Assembly: GCF_959029255.1 (NCBI RefSeq)
Contig: NZ_CAUFUE010000007.1
Coordinates: 1-64,000 of the forward strand
Direction of reading: 5' to 3'
DNA length: 64,000 nt
Source: an uncultured Bacteroides sp.
GTDB taxonomy: Bacteria > Bacteroidota > Bacteroidia > Bacteroidales > Bacteroidaceae
A program made the translations under genes and the position numbers. Below, in pieces: positions 43,527 to 52,446 of this stretch. The notes under the pieces were generated by a model that worked only from the letters and a program-made list of their open reading frames with translations, ran no database searches and had not been told where the DNA came from. Position 1 is the first letter of the stretch. Each line of letters opens with the position of its first letter.

Positions 43527-43724
43527 TATTTACACTTAAGAATATTTTTAAGAAGAAAGAGGTGACTAATGCATTGCGAATTAGTTACCTTTTTCTTTAT
43601 CACATATACATATCCAATAGCTTATAAAATCAACTGGCAAAAGTCAAAAGTGAAATGCATACATGAAGAAAGTGAAATCGTACTGTTTTTCGAGATACTC
43701 TTTGACAAGCTATCAGAATTTCAG

Positions 43725-43732
43725 TATATTTG
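43725..43732 (+). promoter_or_regulatory. Near-consensus Bacteroides promoter (TTTG-N20-TATATTTG)
   Basis: TATATTTG at 43725-43732 with TTTG at 43701-43704 gives a 20-base spacing, close to the ideal -33/-7 promoter. It lies inside the frame 43569-43781, which argues that this frame is not a gene. Confidence 0.75.
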
Positions 43733-43793
43733 TCAGATATATGAAACCAACCTTGAGTTCTTTACTATTAAAAAACTATGAAAACAAATCGTT

Positions 43794-45530
43794 ATGAGAC
43801 TAACTAAAACTTTATCAATCCTCCTGTTATCGTTATGTTTCTACGCATGCGGTAACAAGCCCTATCCACAAACAATGCAGATAGCGGATACGCTGGTGTA
43901 TAGTAACCCGGATAGTGCATACAAACTGCTAGAACAAATAAAAGACAGTATCACCGCACAGCCCCAAAGTACACAAATGTATTATCACCTTTTGAGTATA
44001 AAGGCAAAAGACAAGGCTTATATCACTCACACATCAGATAGTCTCATACAACAAATTCTACATTACTACGAAAACAAGAATGATGAAAAGCATTTGCCAG
44101 AGACATATTATTATGCAGGGCGGGTATATTCCGACTTGGGAGATGCACCACAAGCATTGGATTATTATCAGAAAGCAGCAGAGCTATTAGAAGGAACTAC
44201 GGATTATAGGCTGCGGAGAGTAGTGTATAGCCAAATGGGAGCGTTATTCCTTTTTCAAGGGGCATATGAAGAAGCTATGAAAGCATTCAAAAAAAACTAC
44301 CTCCACCATATACGTATAGATGACGAAAAGAGCAAGATAAATGCTCTCCAAAGCATTGGGATTACATTTACCGCATTTGGAAATGCGGACAGTGCTTTGT
44401 ATTACTATCAAGAAGCTTACAAACATGCTGAGAAAATCGGTGAAAAAGAGCTCATGGACAAAATAAACCGTTCTTTAGTAGATTTATATACACAATTAGG
44501 ACAATATGATTTGTCCCTGACATTACTAAACTCACTGGATTTGCCTAAATCCCATCAGTATATGGGTCGATATTCTACTACAGCCCGATTATATTACGGC
44601 ATGGGAAAATTAGATTCTGCATACTACTATTATAAAAAGTTGGCGAAATGTGAGGATGTCTATGCCCAACAAGCAGCTCATTGGGGATTGGCAAGAATAG
44701 CGCAAAAGATGGGCGATTGCAAAGGAGTATTAGATCACATAGAGCTTTATAATGAATGGACAGACTCTATTCAAAAAATTACAGACAGTGAGTCAATCCG
44801 TAAAATGCAATCTTTCTACAATTATCAACTTAGAGAAAAGGAAAACAATCAATTGCGTCTCAAAAATGCTCAACAAGAACAATTAATTATTTATTTTATC
44901 ATTGCTGTAATACTGATAATAGCTATTTCTATAGCACACATACAATATAACAAGCGTGAAAAACTTCAATTGGCAGCACAATTGGACAAATTGAACCAAA
45001 TAAAAGAAGAACAATACCGGAATAGCAGTCAATTCATTGAAGAGAACAATCAAAAAATAGCAGAACTGGAAAGTGCACTGGAACAAAGTAATGAAAATAG
45101 TAACGAAATGAAACTATTACTTTCGACACAAAAAGAACAGATTATGCTCTTGAACAGCCAAATTGAAGCAACTCAAAGAGAACAGTCTTTGGCTGAAAAA
45201 GCATTGCGTCAAACAGACATATACTATAAATTTCACAATGTAGCGAATGGCAATGGCACGATCGATTCAAAAGATTGGAAAATATTATGCACAACGGTCG
45301 ACTATTATTATAAAGATTTCACCACTCGTCTGCATAGTATTTATCCGATTAGCGAGATGGAAAAGAAAATCTGCCTGTTACTCAAAATAGGAATCACCGT
45401 AACCGGCATTGCTTTACTTACCGGTCGCTCTAAATCTGCAATTGTGTCGGCCCGTAAAAAGCTGTATGAAAAGACACATGGTGAAGCAGGGAAACCAGAA
45501 CAATGGGATGCATTCATCCAAAAACTTTAG
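43794..45530 (+). CDS. Membrane-anchored TPR regulator with C-terminal helix-turn-helix
   Basis: The 578-residue product starts with a lipobox-like signal (CFYACG), then TPR repeats (~80-330, e.g. ETYYYAGRVYSDLGDAPQALDYY), a membrane helix (~362-384), a long coiled coil (~385-480) and a C-terminal helix-turn-helix-like end (LLLKIGITVTGIALLTGRSKSAIVSARKKLYEKTHG). This layout recurs in Bacteroides as a one-piece sensor-regulator: periplasmic TPR, cytoplasmic DNA-binding end. It lies just upstream of a DUF3244 gene, a common pairing. Cys-lipidation and a cytoplasmic DNA-binding end are hard to reconcile, so the N-terminus may stay as a plain signal. Confidence 0.75.
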   Translation: MRLTKTLSILLLSLCFYACGNKPYPQTMQIADTLVYSNPDSAYKLLEQIKDSITAQPQSTQMYYHLLSIKAKDKAYITHTSDSLIQQILHYYENKNDEKHLPETYYYAGRVYSDLGDAPQALDYYQKAAELLEGTTDYRLRRVVYSQMGALFLFQGAYEEAMKAFKKNYLHHIRIDDEKSKINALQSIGITFTAFGNADSALYYYQEAYKHAEKIGEKELMDKINRSLVDLYTQLGQYDLSLTLLNSLDLPKSHQYMGRYSTTARLYYGMGKLDSAYYYYKKLAKCEDVYAQQAAHWGLARIAQKMGDCKGVLDHIELYNEWTDSIQKITDSESIRKMQSFYNYQLREKENNQLRLKNAQQEQLIIYFIIAVILIIAISIAHIQYNKREKLQLAAQLDKLNQIKEEQYRNSSQFIEENNQKIAELESALEQSNENSNEMKLLLSTQKEQIMLLNSQIEATQREQSLAEKALRQTDIYYKFHNVANGNGTIDSKDWKILCTTVDYYYKDFTTRLHSIYPISEMEKKICLLLKIGITVTGIALLTGRSKSAIVSARKKLYEKTHGEAGKPEQWDAFIQKL

Positions 45531-45540
45531 TAGAATTTAG

Positions 45541-45595
45541 CCAAAACCGCACAAAATCGTACAGGAAAACAAGAACCGCACAAAAACCGCACAGA
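45541..45595. promoter_or_regulatory. Direct repeats of ACCGCACA, possible operator of the DUF3244 operon
   Basis: AACCGCACAAA, ATCGTACAGG, AACCGCACAAA and AACCGCACAGA occur as two pairs with 10-11-base steps (ACCGCAC at 45546, 45575 and 45586; ATCGTAC at 45556). They lie between the TPR regulator and the DUF3244 gene, about 70-110 bases before the latter, where an operator would be expected. Confidence 0.45.
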
Positions 45596-45660
45596 TTTAG
45601 TCTAAACAGGCTTATAAAATCCAATAAATTCGCAAACGAAATCAATTAAAACAATGACAC

Positions 45661-45969
45661 ATGAAACGTTTGCTTATTATTATTTGCACATTACTATTAT
45701 CTATTGGCTCATGGGCTAAGGAAGTGAAAATAAAACTCACACACGTTGAAGCTAGATATGAAATAGAGCGTTCATTGAATGCGAAACCATCTGCCAGCAT
45801 TGATAATAATATAATTTACCTCTATTCAGAGGTTCTTTTAGAAGAGCTAAAAGTTACCGTTAAAAATGAATCGGGAGAAATCCTTTCCTCAGAGTTCGTT
45901 TCCATATTCCCCCAACAGCCCTACATCTTTTTTATAGGCAATGTAGAAAACGGAGTATATTACGAATAA
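45661..45969 (+). CDS. DUF3244-type small secreted protein
   Basis: The 102-residue product has a signal peptide (MKRLLIIICTLLLSIGSWAKE) and then a small beta-rich domain (SIDNNIIYLYSEVLLEELKVTVKNESGEILSSEFVSIFPQQPYIFF), the pattern of DUF3244 proteins encoded beside TPR/HTH regulators in Bacteroides. Function unknown. A TTG-start acyltransferase gene follows after 16 bases. Confidence 0.7.
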   Translation: MKRLLIIICTLLLSIGSWAKEVKIKLTHVEARYEIERSLNAKPSASIDNNIIYLYSEVLLEELKVTVKNESGEILSSEFVSIFPQQPYIFFIGNVENGVYYE

Positions 45970-45985
45970 TCTTTAGAATAAAAAG

Positions 45986-46924
45986 TTGGAAAATCGAATA
46001 AAAGAATTAGATTATTTAAAATGTATATTTATCATATTAATGATAATCTTCCACTTAGTATACATAGAAGATAAATATCCTCATTTAAAAAATATTGTGT
46101 ACACCTTTCACATGCCGGCTTTTTTTATTATCTCCGGTTATTTTTTTAATATTAAAAAGAAAACAAACTCATTCTTCAAGGGGATACTTTGGATATTCAT
46201 TCCATATGCTTTCATGGAACTGGGATATATATTAATGTCAAGTATCTTGCCAGTTAGGGAGAAAGTAGTCGAAATTACATTATGGACAATATTGGATAAA
46301 ATATTCATTTCACCAATGGGACCTTATTGGTATTTACATACATTGGTACTATGCGGCATTGTCTATTATATCGTATATAACTACATACGATTGAGCATGA
46401 TTTCCCGCTTGATAGTGCTAAGTTTAAGCCTATTTACTATATCCTCATTTGGAATGTTATCATTTGCCAATGCGCTTTATTTCATAATAGGTACCGCCAT
46501 ACATCAAAGTAAACTCAGTTTTCTTACCATTTTCCGTCCTTCAGCTTTGGCTTTAATCCCTCTTGTTATTTTATGTTCTTTTCCCGAGAATTTAAACAAA
46601 TTCTCTCTTTCCGGTATCATTATTACTTATTTAGCAGTTAGTTTATTTTTGTTTCTATATAATTACACCCCAAAAAGAATAAAACAAATGAGTTTTTATG
46701 TTGGACAAAACACACTTATTATTTTACTATTCTCCCCTATTTTCACAATCTTATCAAAAATGTTCATACCTTTCTTTTCGTTTGATCAAACAGGGATTTG
46801 CTTTATGTGCGTAGCAGTTATATTCACAATAACAGGGTGTATAGGTATAGCTAAAATAATTGATTGGGCTAACCTGTCTCGGTTTTGCTTCGGAAAAGAA
46901 CAAATTTTAAACAAAATAATTTAA
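45986..46924 (+). CDS. Acyltransferase family 3 membrane protein (TTG start)
   Basis: The 312-residue protein has about ten membrane helices and the acyltransferase-3 opening (RIKELDYLKCIFIILMIIFHLVY, with HMPAFFIISGYFF next). The frame has no ATG before the conserved first helix, so TTG at 45986 is the likely start; the first internal ATG would remove the conserved LDYLK segment. Relatives acetylate or otherwise acylate surface sugars. It is probably co-transcribed with the DUF3244 gene. Confidence 0.75.
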   Translation: MENRIKELDYLKCIFIILMIIFHLVYIEDKYPHLKNIVYTFHMPAFFIISGYFFNIKKKTNSFFKGILWIFIPYAFMELGYILMSSILPVREKVVEITLWTILDKIFISPMGPYWYLHTLVLCGIVYYIVYNYIRLSMISRLIVLSLSLFTISSFGMLSFANALYFIIGTAIHQSKLSFLTIFRPSALALIPLVILCSFPENLNKFSLSGIIITYLAVSLFLFLYNYTPKRIKQMSFYVGQNTLIILLFSPIFTILSKMFIPFFSFDQTGICFMCVAVIFTITGCIGIAKIIDWANLSRFCFGKEQILNKII

Positions 46925-47021
46925 GCAAATGACTGTATAACACTACTTTTATAGTAAATCTCAATGAAAGGGGAAAGAGAAAAGATGTGCCACATGGATT
47001 ATCTTGGCATCGGGAACTCTC

Positions 47022-47138
47022 ATGATGAATACCATTACCGAAGAAGATATTCTACGTTTAATCGACTGCATATATCACGGAGACACTGTACTCTTTTATA
47101 CGGTACGGGGAGAAGTTTTAGACAGAAAGATAAATTGA
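47022..47138 (+). CDS. Possible 38-residue small protein
   Basis: A frame begins with two ATGs (47022, 47025) and encodes 38 residues (MMNTITEEDILRLIDCIYHG...), with a helix-like acidic start and a VLFYTVRGEV strand. It looks more protein-like than the overlapping 63-codon frame from 46964, but has no homology I recognise and no promoter box. It may be a remnant of a longer gene. Confidence 0.25.
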   Translation: MMNTITEEDILRLIDCIYHGDTVLFYTVRGEVLDRKIN

Positions 47139-47183
47139 ATTCCAAAAGAGATTGAGACATAAGAATAAATTGAGGTAAAAAAC

Positions 47184-47263
47184 AGAATTAGACATAAGAA
47201 CAAAAGAACGGAGTATATTGCACAGCCTTTTTTATTTATTCTTTTGTTCTTATGTCTAATTCT
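47184..47263. terminator. Perfect 25-bp hairpin before argS end
   Basis: 47184-47208 pairs perfectly with 47239-47263 around a 30-base loop. It lies between the plus-strand cluster and the 3' end of argS and may terminate both. A partial copy of the left arm (GAGACATAAGAATAAATTG) precedes it. Confidence 0.6.
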
Positions 47264-47286
47264 CTTCTTCGCCAATGGAAGCCGAC

Positions 47287-49104
47287 TTACATCCTGTCAG
47301 GCACCTCAATTCCCAGCAGCCCCATACCTAAGCGCACCACTTTGGCAACATTTTCCGACAATGCGAGACGGAAGATTTTTACTGCCTCATTCTCTTCGCG
47401 CAAGATACTGAAGTCGTGATAGAACTGGTTATATTCTTTTACAAGGTCATACGTGTAGTTTGCAATGATAGAGGGACTGTAGTCTTCACCTGCTTGTTTT
47501 ACAACAGCGGCAAAGTCGGCAACCATCTGTATCAGGCCTTCTTCTTTCTCGCTCAATTCGATCCCTGCCGGCAACTGAGTAGGAATAACGATACCCGCTT
47601 CTTTTGCTTTGCGCAATACAGACTGGATACGGGCGTATGTATATTGAATGAACGGACCGGTATTGCCGTTGAAGTCAATGGACTCTTTCGGATTGAAAGT
47701 CATGTTCTTGCGGGCATCCACTTTCAGGATGAAGTACTTCAAAGCACCCAGCCCCACGATGCGGGCAATGTTATCGGCTTCTTCTTTCGTTAAACCGTCC
47801 AGCTTACCCAGTTCATCAGAAGTTTCTTTAGCGGTTGCAATCATTTCAGCCATCAGGTCATCAGCATCTACTACCGTGCCCTCACGGCTTTTCATTTTAC
47901 CTTCGGGCAATTCCACCATCCCGTAGGAGAAGTGAACCAATCCTTTGCCCCATTCAAAGCCCAACTTATCGAGCAGGATGGAGAGTACCTGGAAGTGATA
48001 GTTTTGTTCATTACCTACCACATATATCATCTTGTCGATAGGATAATCGGCGAAACGCAACTTGGCTGTACCGATATCTTGTGTCATATAGACAGAAGTA
48101 CCGTCGGCACGGAGCAGCAACTTATGATCCAGTCCTTCGCCGGTAAGGTCGGCCCAGACGGAACCATCTTCTTTTTTATAGAAGAAACCTTTTTCCAAAC
48201 CTTCCATTACCTTTTCTTTACCCTCGAGATAAGTATTGGACTCATAATAAATCTTATCAAAAGTCACGCCCATCATCTTGTAGGTCTCATCGAAGCCCGC
48301 ATATACCCAGTCGTTCATCTTCTTCCACAAAGCACGGACTTCAGGGTCATTAGCCTCCCACTTCACCAACATTTCACGAGCTTCTTTCATCAAAGGAGAT
48401 TCCGCTTCGGCCTTTGCCTTAGCTTCGTCTTCGCTCAAGCCTTCGCCTTGATATTTGGCCATCAATTCCTTAACTTCCGCTTTGTAGTGCTTATCAAAAG
48501 CTACATAGTAGTCGCCAATCAAATGGTCGCCCTTTTTGCCTGATGATTCGGGTGTTTCACCTTCTCCATACTTCAGCCATGCCAGCATAGACTTGCAGAT
48601 ATGGATACCACGGTCGTTCACAATATTGGTCTTCACCACCTTGTTTCCGTTGGCGGCAATGATATTTGCCAACGCACCGCCCAACAAGTTATTGCGGACA
48701 TGCCCCAAGTGAAGCGGTTTATTGGTATTGGGAGAAGAATATTCAATCATCACGAGTGGTGACTGTTCCGTTACAGGGACAATTCCATACTCCGGATTTG
48801 CATGAATACCATTCAGCAATTCAATCCATGCCGAGGAAGCAATAGTCAGGTTAAGGAAACCCTTGATTACGTTGAATGCCGAAACCGAAGGTTCGTTAGC
48901 CTGAAGATATTCGCCAATCTCTTGCGCGGTCTGTTCCGGTCCTTTTCTGGACATACGAAGGAAAGGGAAAACAACCAACGTGAGGTGTCCCTCAAATTCT
49001 TTCTTGGTTTTCTGCAACTGCACTTGTGCGGCAGGAACATCTTGTCCGTAGAGCGCTTTCAGTCCGCTAATTACGGACGCTACCAATTTCTGTTCTATAT
49101 TCAT
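47287..49104 (-). CDS. argS: Arginyl-tRNA synthetase
   Basis: From the ATG at 49104 (MNIEQKLVASVISGLKALYG) the product has 605 residues, the usual length; the frame extends to 49155 but that extension overlaps the promoter box at 49128. It shows the class I HIGH-type motif (SSPNTNKPLHLGHVRNNLLG), the arginine synthetase N-terminal domain and the C-terminal anticodon domain ending VVRLGMGLLGIEVPDRM. It charges tRNA-Arg; a tRNA-Arg(CCU) gene lies at 57848. Confidence 0.97.
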   Translation of the reverse strand: MNIEQKLVASVISGLKALYGQDVPAAQVQLQKTKKEFEGHLTLVVFPFLRMSRKGPEQTAQEIGEYLQANEPSVSAFNVIKGFLNLTIASSAWIELLNGIHANPEYGIVPVTEQSPLVMIEYSSPNTNKPLHLGHVRNNLLGGALANIIAANGNKVVKTNIVNDRGIHICKSMLAWLKYGEGETPESSGKKGDHLIGDYYVAFDKHYKAEVKELMAKYQGEGLSEDEAKAKAEAESPLMKEAREMLVKWEANDPEVRALWKKMNDWVYAGFDETYKMMGVTFDKIYYESNTYLEGKEKVMEGLEKGFFYKKEDGSVWADLTGEGLDHKLLLRADGTSVYMTQDIGTAKLRFADYPIDKMIYVVGNEQNYHFQVLSILLDKLGFEWGKGLVHFSYGMVELPEGKMKSREGTVVDADDLMAEMIATAKETSDELGKLDGLTKEEADNIARIVGLGALKYFILKVDARKNMTFNPKESIDFNGNTGPFIQYTYARIQSVLRKAKEAGIVIPTQLPAGIELSEKEEGLIQMVADFAAVVKQAGEDYSPSIIANYTYDLVKEYNQFYHDFSILREENEAVKIFRLALSENVAKVVRLGMGLLGIEVPDRM

Positions 49105-49127
49105 GATTTTAATGTATTTTCTGCGTG

Positions 49128-49135
49128 CAAAGATA
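49128..49135 (-). promoter_or_regulatory. -7 box (TATCTTTG) of argS
   Basis: On the minus strand TATCTTTG lies 23 bases upstream of the ATG at 49104. Confidence 0.6.
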
Positions 49136-49160
49136 CGAACTATTTTTAATTCCATAAAAA

Positions 49161-49185
49161 AAGGAGACGTTGTATGCGTCTCCTT
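49161..49185 (-). terminator. Terminator of the HU gene
   Basis: AAGGAGACG (49161-49169) pairs with CGTCTCCTT (49177-49185) around a 7-base loop; on the minus strand a run of T follows. It separates HU from argS. Confidence 0.8.
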
Positions 49186-49210
49186 TCCTTTAGTTTTATT
49201 TATGCCCTAT

Positions 49211-49477
49211 TTATTCGATAGCCAAATCAGAACCTGCTTTAAACTTAGCAATCTTCTTTGCAGGAATACGGATAACCGCCTTTGTTGCCGGATTGATGCC
49301 GGTACGCTCTGCTCTCTCAGCTACGGAAAAAGTACCGAAGCCAACCAATGATACTTTATCACCTGCTTTCAAAGCCTTTGTTACCGATGCGATAAATGCA
49401 TCCAATGCTTTTTTAGACTCAACTTTTGACAATCCAGCTTCAGCTGCCATTGCGCTAATAAGATCTGCCTTATTCAT
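49211..49477 (-). CDS. HU-type DNA-binding protein
   Basis: The 88-residue protein has the HU/IHF fold: MNKADLISAMAAEAGLSK helix pair, VGFGTFSVAERAERTGINPATK (with the beta arm carrying the conserved Pro) and IRIPAKKIAKFKAGS. It compacts and bends DNA as a dimer. A gene of this size with one clear promoter box at 49534 is typical of the main chromosomal HU. Confidence 0.95.
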   Translation of the reverse strand: MNKADLISAMAAEAGLSKVESKKALDAFIASVTKALKAGDKVSLVGFGTFSVAERAERTGINPATKAVIRIPAKKIAKFKAGSDLAIE

Positions 49478-49533
49478 AATACAAATTGATTAATATGTTA
49501 CACAAAAGATAAATTCGTTATCACAACTTCCTA

Positions 49534-49541
49534 CAAAAATA
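49534..49541 (-). promoter_or_regulatory. -7 box (TATTTTTG) of the HU gene
   Basis: On the minus strand TATTTTTG lies 56 bases upstream of the HU ATG and fits TAnnTTTG. Confidence 0.5.
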
Positions 49542-49647
49542 GAGCAATAATTCTGAATATCAAATAAAAACATTAAAAAAAGATTGGAAAAAGATGAAAA
49601 AAAAGGAATAGGAGTTACATTTTCTGTTATAGAACAGAATTAATTCG

Positions 49648-49655
49648 TACTTTTG
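49648..49655 (+). promoter_or_regulatory. -7 box (TACTTTTG) of the rhomboid operon
   Basis: TACTTTTG lies 39 bases before the ATG at 49695 and fits TAnnTTTG. Confidence 0.55.
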
Positions 49656-49694
49656 CCAAACAAAGCGAAAATAAATTGAACGAATATACAGATT

Positions 49695-50378
49695 ATGAAT
49701 AGTATACCGACAGTAACCAAGAACCTTTTGATTATTAATGTGCTGATGTTTCTCGGCACACTCGTAGCTCAAAGCTACGGCATTGACCTAGCTAAATATC
49801 TAGGGCTGCACTTCTTCCTTGCCGGAGATTTCAACGTGGCGCAGTTGATTACCTATATGTTTATGCACGCAGGATTCACACACCTGTTTTTCAACATGTT
49901 TGCCGTATGGATGTTTGGGCGCATCCTCGAACAGGTATGGGGGCCTAAACGTTTCTTGTTCTATTATTTGGTATGTGGTATCGGAGCAGGGCTTATTCAG
50001 GAGCTGGTGCAATATATCCATTATGAGACAGTACTCTCGGCCTACGACAGCGTCAACACAGGATTTTCCGTCATTCCGATGAAAGAATATCTTAATATGA
50101 TGACCACTGTCGGAGCTTCAGGAGCCGTATATGCCATCTTGCTGGGATTCGGAATGCTATTCCCCAACCAACAGATGTTTATTTTCCCGTTGCCCTTCCC
50201 CATCAAGGCCAAGTACTTCGTCATCGGATATGCCCTGATAGAGTTATATGCGGGATTTGCCAACAATGCGGGGGATAATGTGGCACACTTCGCACATTTG
50301 GGTGGTATGATATTCGGTTTCGTATTAATTATGTACTGGAGAAAAAAAAGCAGAGGAAATGGCAACTATTATAACTGA
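49695..50378 (+). CDS. Rhomboid family intramembrane serine protease
   Basis: The 227-residue protein has six membrane helices and the rhomboid catalytic pair: Ser in GASGAVYAILLG (TM4) and His in NVAHFAHLGGMIFG (TM6). HAGFTHLFFNMFAVWMFG is the conserved HxxxN stretch of TM2. It cleaves membrane proteins inside the bilayer. The next rhomboid gene overlaps it by 20 bases. Confidence 0.93.
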   Translation: MNSIPTVTKNLLIINVLMFLGTLVAQSYGIDLAKYLGLHFFLAGDFNVAQLITYMFMHAGFTHLFFNMFAVWMFGRILEQVWGPKRFLFYYLVCGIGAGLIQELVQYIHYETVLSAYDSVNTGFSVIPMKEYLNMMTTVGASGAVYAILLGFGMLFPNQQMFIFPLPFPIKAKYFVIGYALIELYAGFANNAGDNVAHFAHLGGMIFGFVLIMYWRKKSRGNGNYYN

Positions 50379-51249
50379 CTTAAAAGATACATTTCGTAGA
50401 GGAAACATCTATTTACAACTGATTTATATCAATGTCGGAGTATTCGTCCTCACTACATTGACAGAAGTCATATTGCAACTTTTCAATCGAAGTTTGGCGG
50501 GTGTATTCGAGTGGTTGGAACTTCCCGCTTCACTCTCGCGGTTCATCATACAGCCCTGGTCTATATTCACCTACATGTTTATGCATGCGGGATTGATGCA
50601 TATTCTCTTTAATATGCTTTGGCTATACTGGTTTGGCGCATTGTTCCTGAACTTTTTCTCGGCAAAGCATCTGCGGGGCGTATACATCCTGGGAGGTATT
50701 TGCGGAGGTGTGCTCTATATGGCAGCCTATAACATTTTCCCTTATTTCCAACCCATGATAGAATATTCTTTCATGTTGGGCGCATCGGCTTCCGTACTTG
50801 CCATTGTGGCAGCAACAGCCTATCGTGAACCGAACTATCCGATACGACTTTTCCTTTTCGGAACAATCCGTTTGAAATATCTGGCACTGATTGTCATCGG
50901 TACAGACCTACTCTTTATCACTTCGAGCAATGCCGGTGGCCATATAGCCCACTTAGGAGGAGCATTGGCAGGGCTTTGGTTTGCCGCAGGCCTGAGTAAA
51001 GGCACCGATATTACATCATGGATTAACAAACTCCTCGATGCAATCACTGCCTTATTCAGCCTTAAGCCCCGCAAGCCCAAGATGAAAGTTCATTACGGGA
51101 CGGAAAGAAAAAAGGATTATGATTACAATTCCCGTAAGAAAGCTCAAAACGACGAGATAGACCGTATCCTCGACAAACTGAAAAAATCAGGATATGAAAG
51201 TCTGACTACAGAAGAAAAAAAGAGTTTGTTTGATGCAAGCAAACGATAA
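50359..51249 (+). CDS. Second rhomboid family protease with cytoplasmic tail
   Basis: The 296-residue protein has the rhomboid core (HAGLMHILFNMLWLYWFG; MLGASASVLAIVAATA with Ser after GA; HIAHLGGALAG with His) plus a charged C-terminal tail of about 75 residues with a conserved small motif (DEIDRILDKLKKSGYESLTTEEKKSLF) of the DUF6576 type. Two different rhomboids in overlap suggest a shared role. Confidence 0.9.
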   Translation: MATIITDLKDTFRRGNIYLQLIYINVGVFVLTTLTEVILQLFNRSLAGVFEWLELPASLSRFIIQPWSIFTYMFMHAGLMHILFNMLWLYWFGALFLNFFSAKHLRGVYILGGICGGVLYMAAYNIFPYFQPMIEYSFMLGASASVLAIVAATAYREPNYPIRLFLFGTIRLKYLALIVIGTDLLFITSSNAGGHIAHLGGALAGLWFAAGLSKGTDITSWINKLLDAITALFSLKPRKPKMKVHYGTERKKDYDYNSRKKAQNDEIDRILDKLKKSGYESLTTEEKKSLFDASKR

Positions 51250-51285
51250 CAATCCATTATCAACCATCAACTATCCACAAAAAGA

Positions 51286-52392
51286 ATGAAGCATTTCGGA
51301 CATTTTGTCGCTTTCATCATACTGGCGATTAATGCTTTGTTTACGGGGCTTTTGCTATTGACCGCTTACAGCCCGTACATCTATCCGGTGACGCATCCGG
51401 TGCAGTCCTGTCTTGGGTTGACTTTCCCTATCTTTGCGTTGATTAATGGTTGTTTCTTGATTTTCTGGCTGGTGATACAACGCTATAAGTCCGCCCTTCT
51501 CCCTTTAATCGGCCTCCTATTGTGTTACTCCCAAATACGTACGTATCTTCCCATCAATTTCCGTACAGACAACTTGCCTGAAGGAAGTATCAAAATCCTT
51601 TCATACAACATCATGGGATTTGACGGAGCCAGCAAAAAGGACGGCAAAAACGCCATACTTACCTATCTGAAAGAAAGCAATGCCGACATCCTCTGCCTAC
51701 AAGAATATGCAACCGTGGAGTCACCTCATTATCTGACGCAGAAAGATATCGAGAAAGAATTGGTAGATTATCCCCATCATCGCATCAACGCAGTGGGCAG
51801 CGCCAACGGATATACCAACAAAATAGCCTGTTATTCAAAATATCCCATCCTATCAGCCCGCGTATTGAAATATACAAGTGAATATAACGGGTCGGTCGTC
51901 TACGAATTGAAGCTGGGAGAGGACACTATAACGCTTATCAACAACCACTTGGAATCCAACAAGCTGACAAAGGCCGACAAAGACATCTACGAAGGTATGC
52001 TGAAATCTCCGGAAAAAGAGAAAGTAAAAAGTGGTGCACGTCTGTTAATTCGCAAATTAGCAGAAGCTTCCGCCATCCGCGCCCCTCAAGCCGATACCAT
52101 TGTACGGGAAATCCGTTCTTCCCGTCATCCTTCCGTCATTGTTTGTGGAGACTTCAACGACACCCCTATTTCTTACGCCCATCGTGTCATCGCAGAAAAT
52201 CTGGGCGACGCTTTTACTCAATCGGGACGTGGGCTGGGTATCTCTTATAATCAGAATAAATTCTATTTCCGGATAGACAATATATTAATCAGTAAAAACC
52301 TGAAGTCCTACAATTGTACGGTAGACCACTCCATAAAAGAGTCCGACCACTACCCGATATGGTGCTACATTTCAATGAAAAATGAAAGATGA
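51286..52392 (+). CDS. Endonuclease/exonuclease/phosphatase family membrane protein
   Basis: The 368-residue protein has two or three N-terminal membrane helices (~1-85) and an EEP domain: ILSYNIMGF, the Glu in CLQEYA, VVYELKLGEDTITLINNHLES, GDFNDTP and ESDHYPIW. EEP enzymes hydrolyse phosphodiesters of nucleic acids or lipids; membrane-tied forms act outside the cytoplasm. It follows the rhomboid pair by 36 bases. Confidence 0.85.
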   Translation: MKHFGHFVAFIILAINALFTGLLLLTAYSPYIYPVTHPVQSCLGLTFPIFALINGCFLIFWLVIQRYKSALLPLIGLLLCYSQIRTYLPINFRTDNLPEGSIKILSYNIMGFDGASKKDGKNAILTYLKESNADILCLQEYATVESPHYLTQKDIEKELVDYPHHRINAVGSANGYTNKIACYSKYPILSARVLKYTSEYNGSVVYELKLGEDTITLINNHLESNKLTKADKDIYEGMLKSPEKEKVKSGARLLIRKLAEASAIRAPQADTIVREIRSSRHPSVIVCGDFNDTPISYAHRVIAENLGDAFTQSGRGLGISYNQNKFYFRIDNILISKNLKSYNCTVDHSIKESDHYPIWCYISMKNER

Positions 52393-52446
52393 GAAATGAG
52401 AAATTAATGCCTTATACTTTATATCTTATACTTAATACTTAATTCC

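Noticed and set aside
43569..43781. 70-codon frame before the TPR regulator
   Set aside because: The near-consensus promoter of the next gene (43701-43732) lies inside it, and its sequence has no protein-like features.
46964..47155. 63-codon frame on the plus strand
   Set aside because: It overlaps a more protein-like 38-codon frame at 47022 and is rich in His, Arg and Tyr as expected for an off-frame reading.
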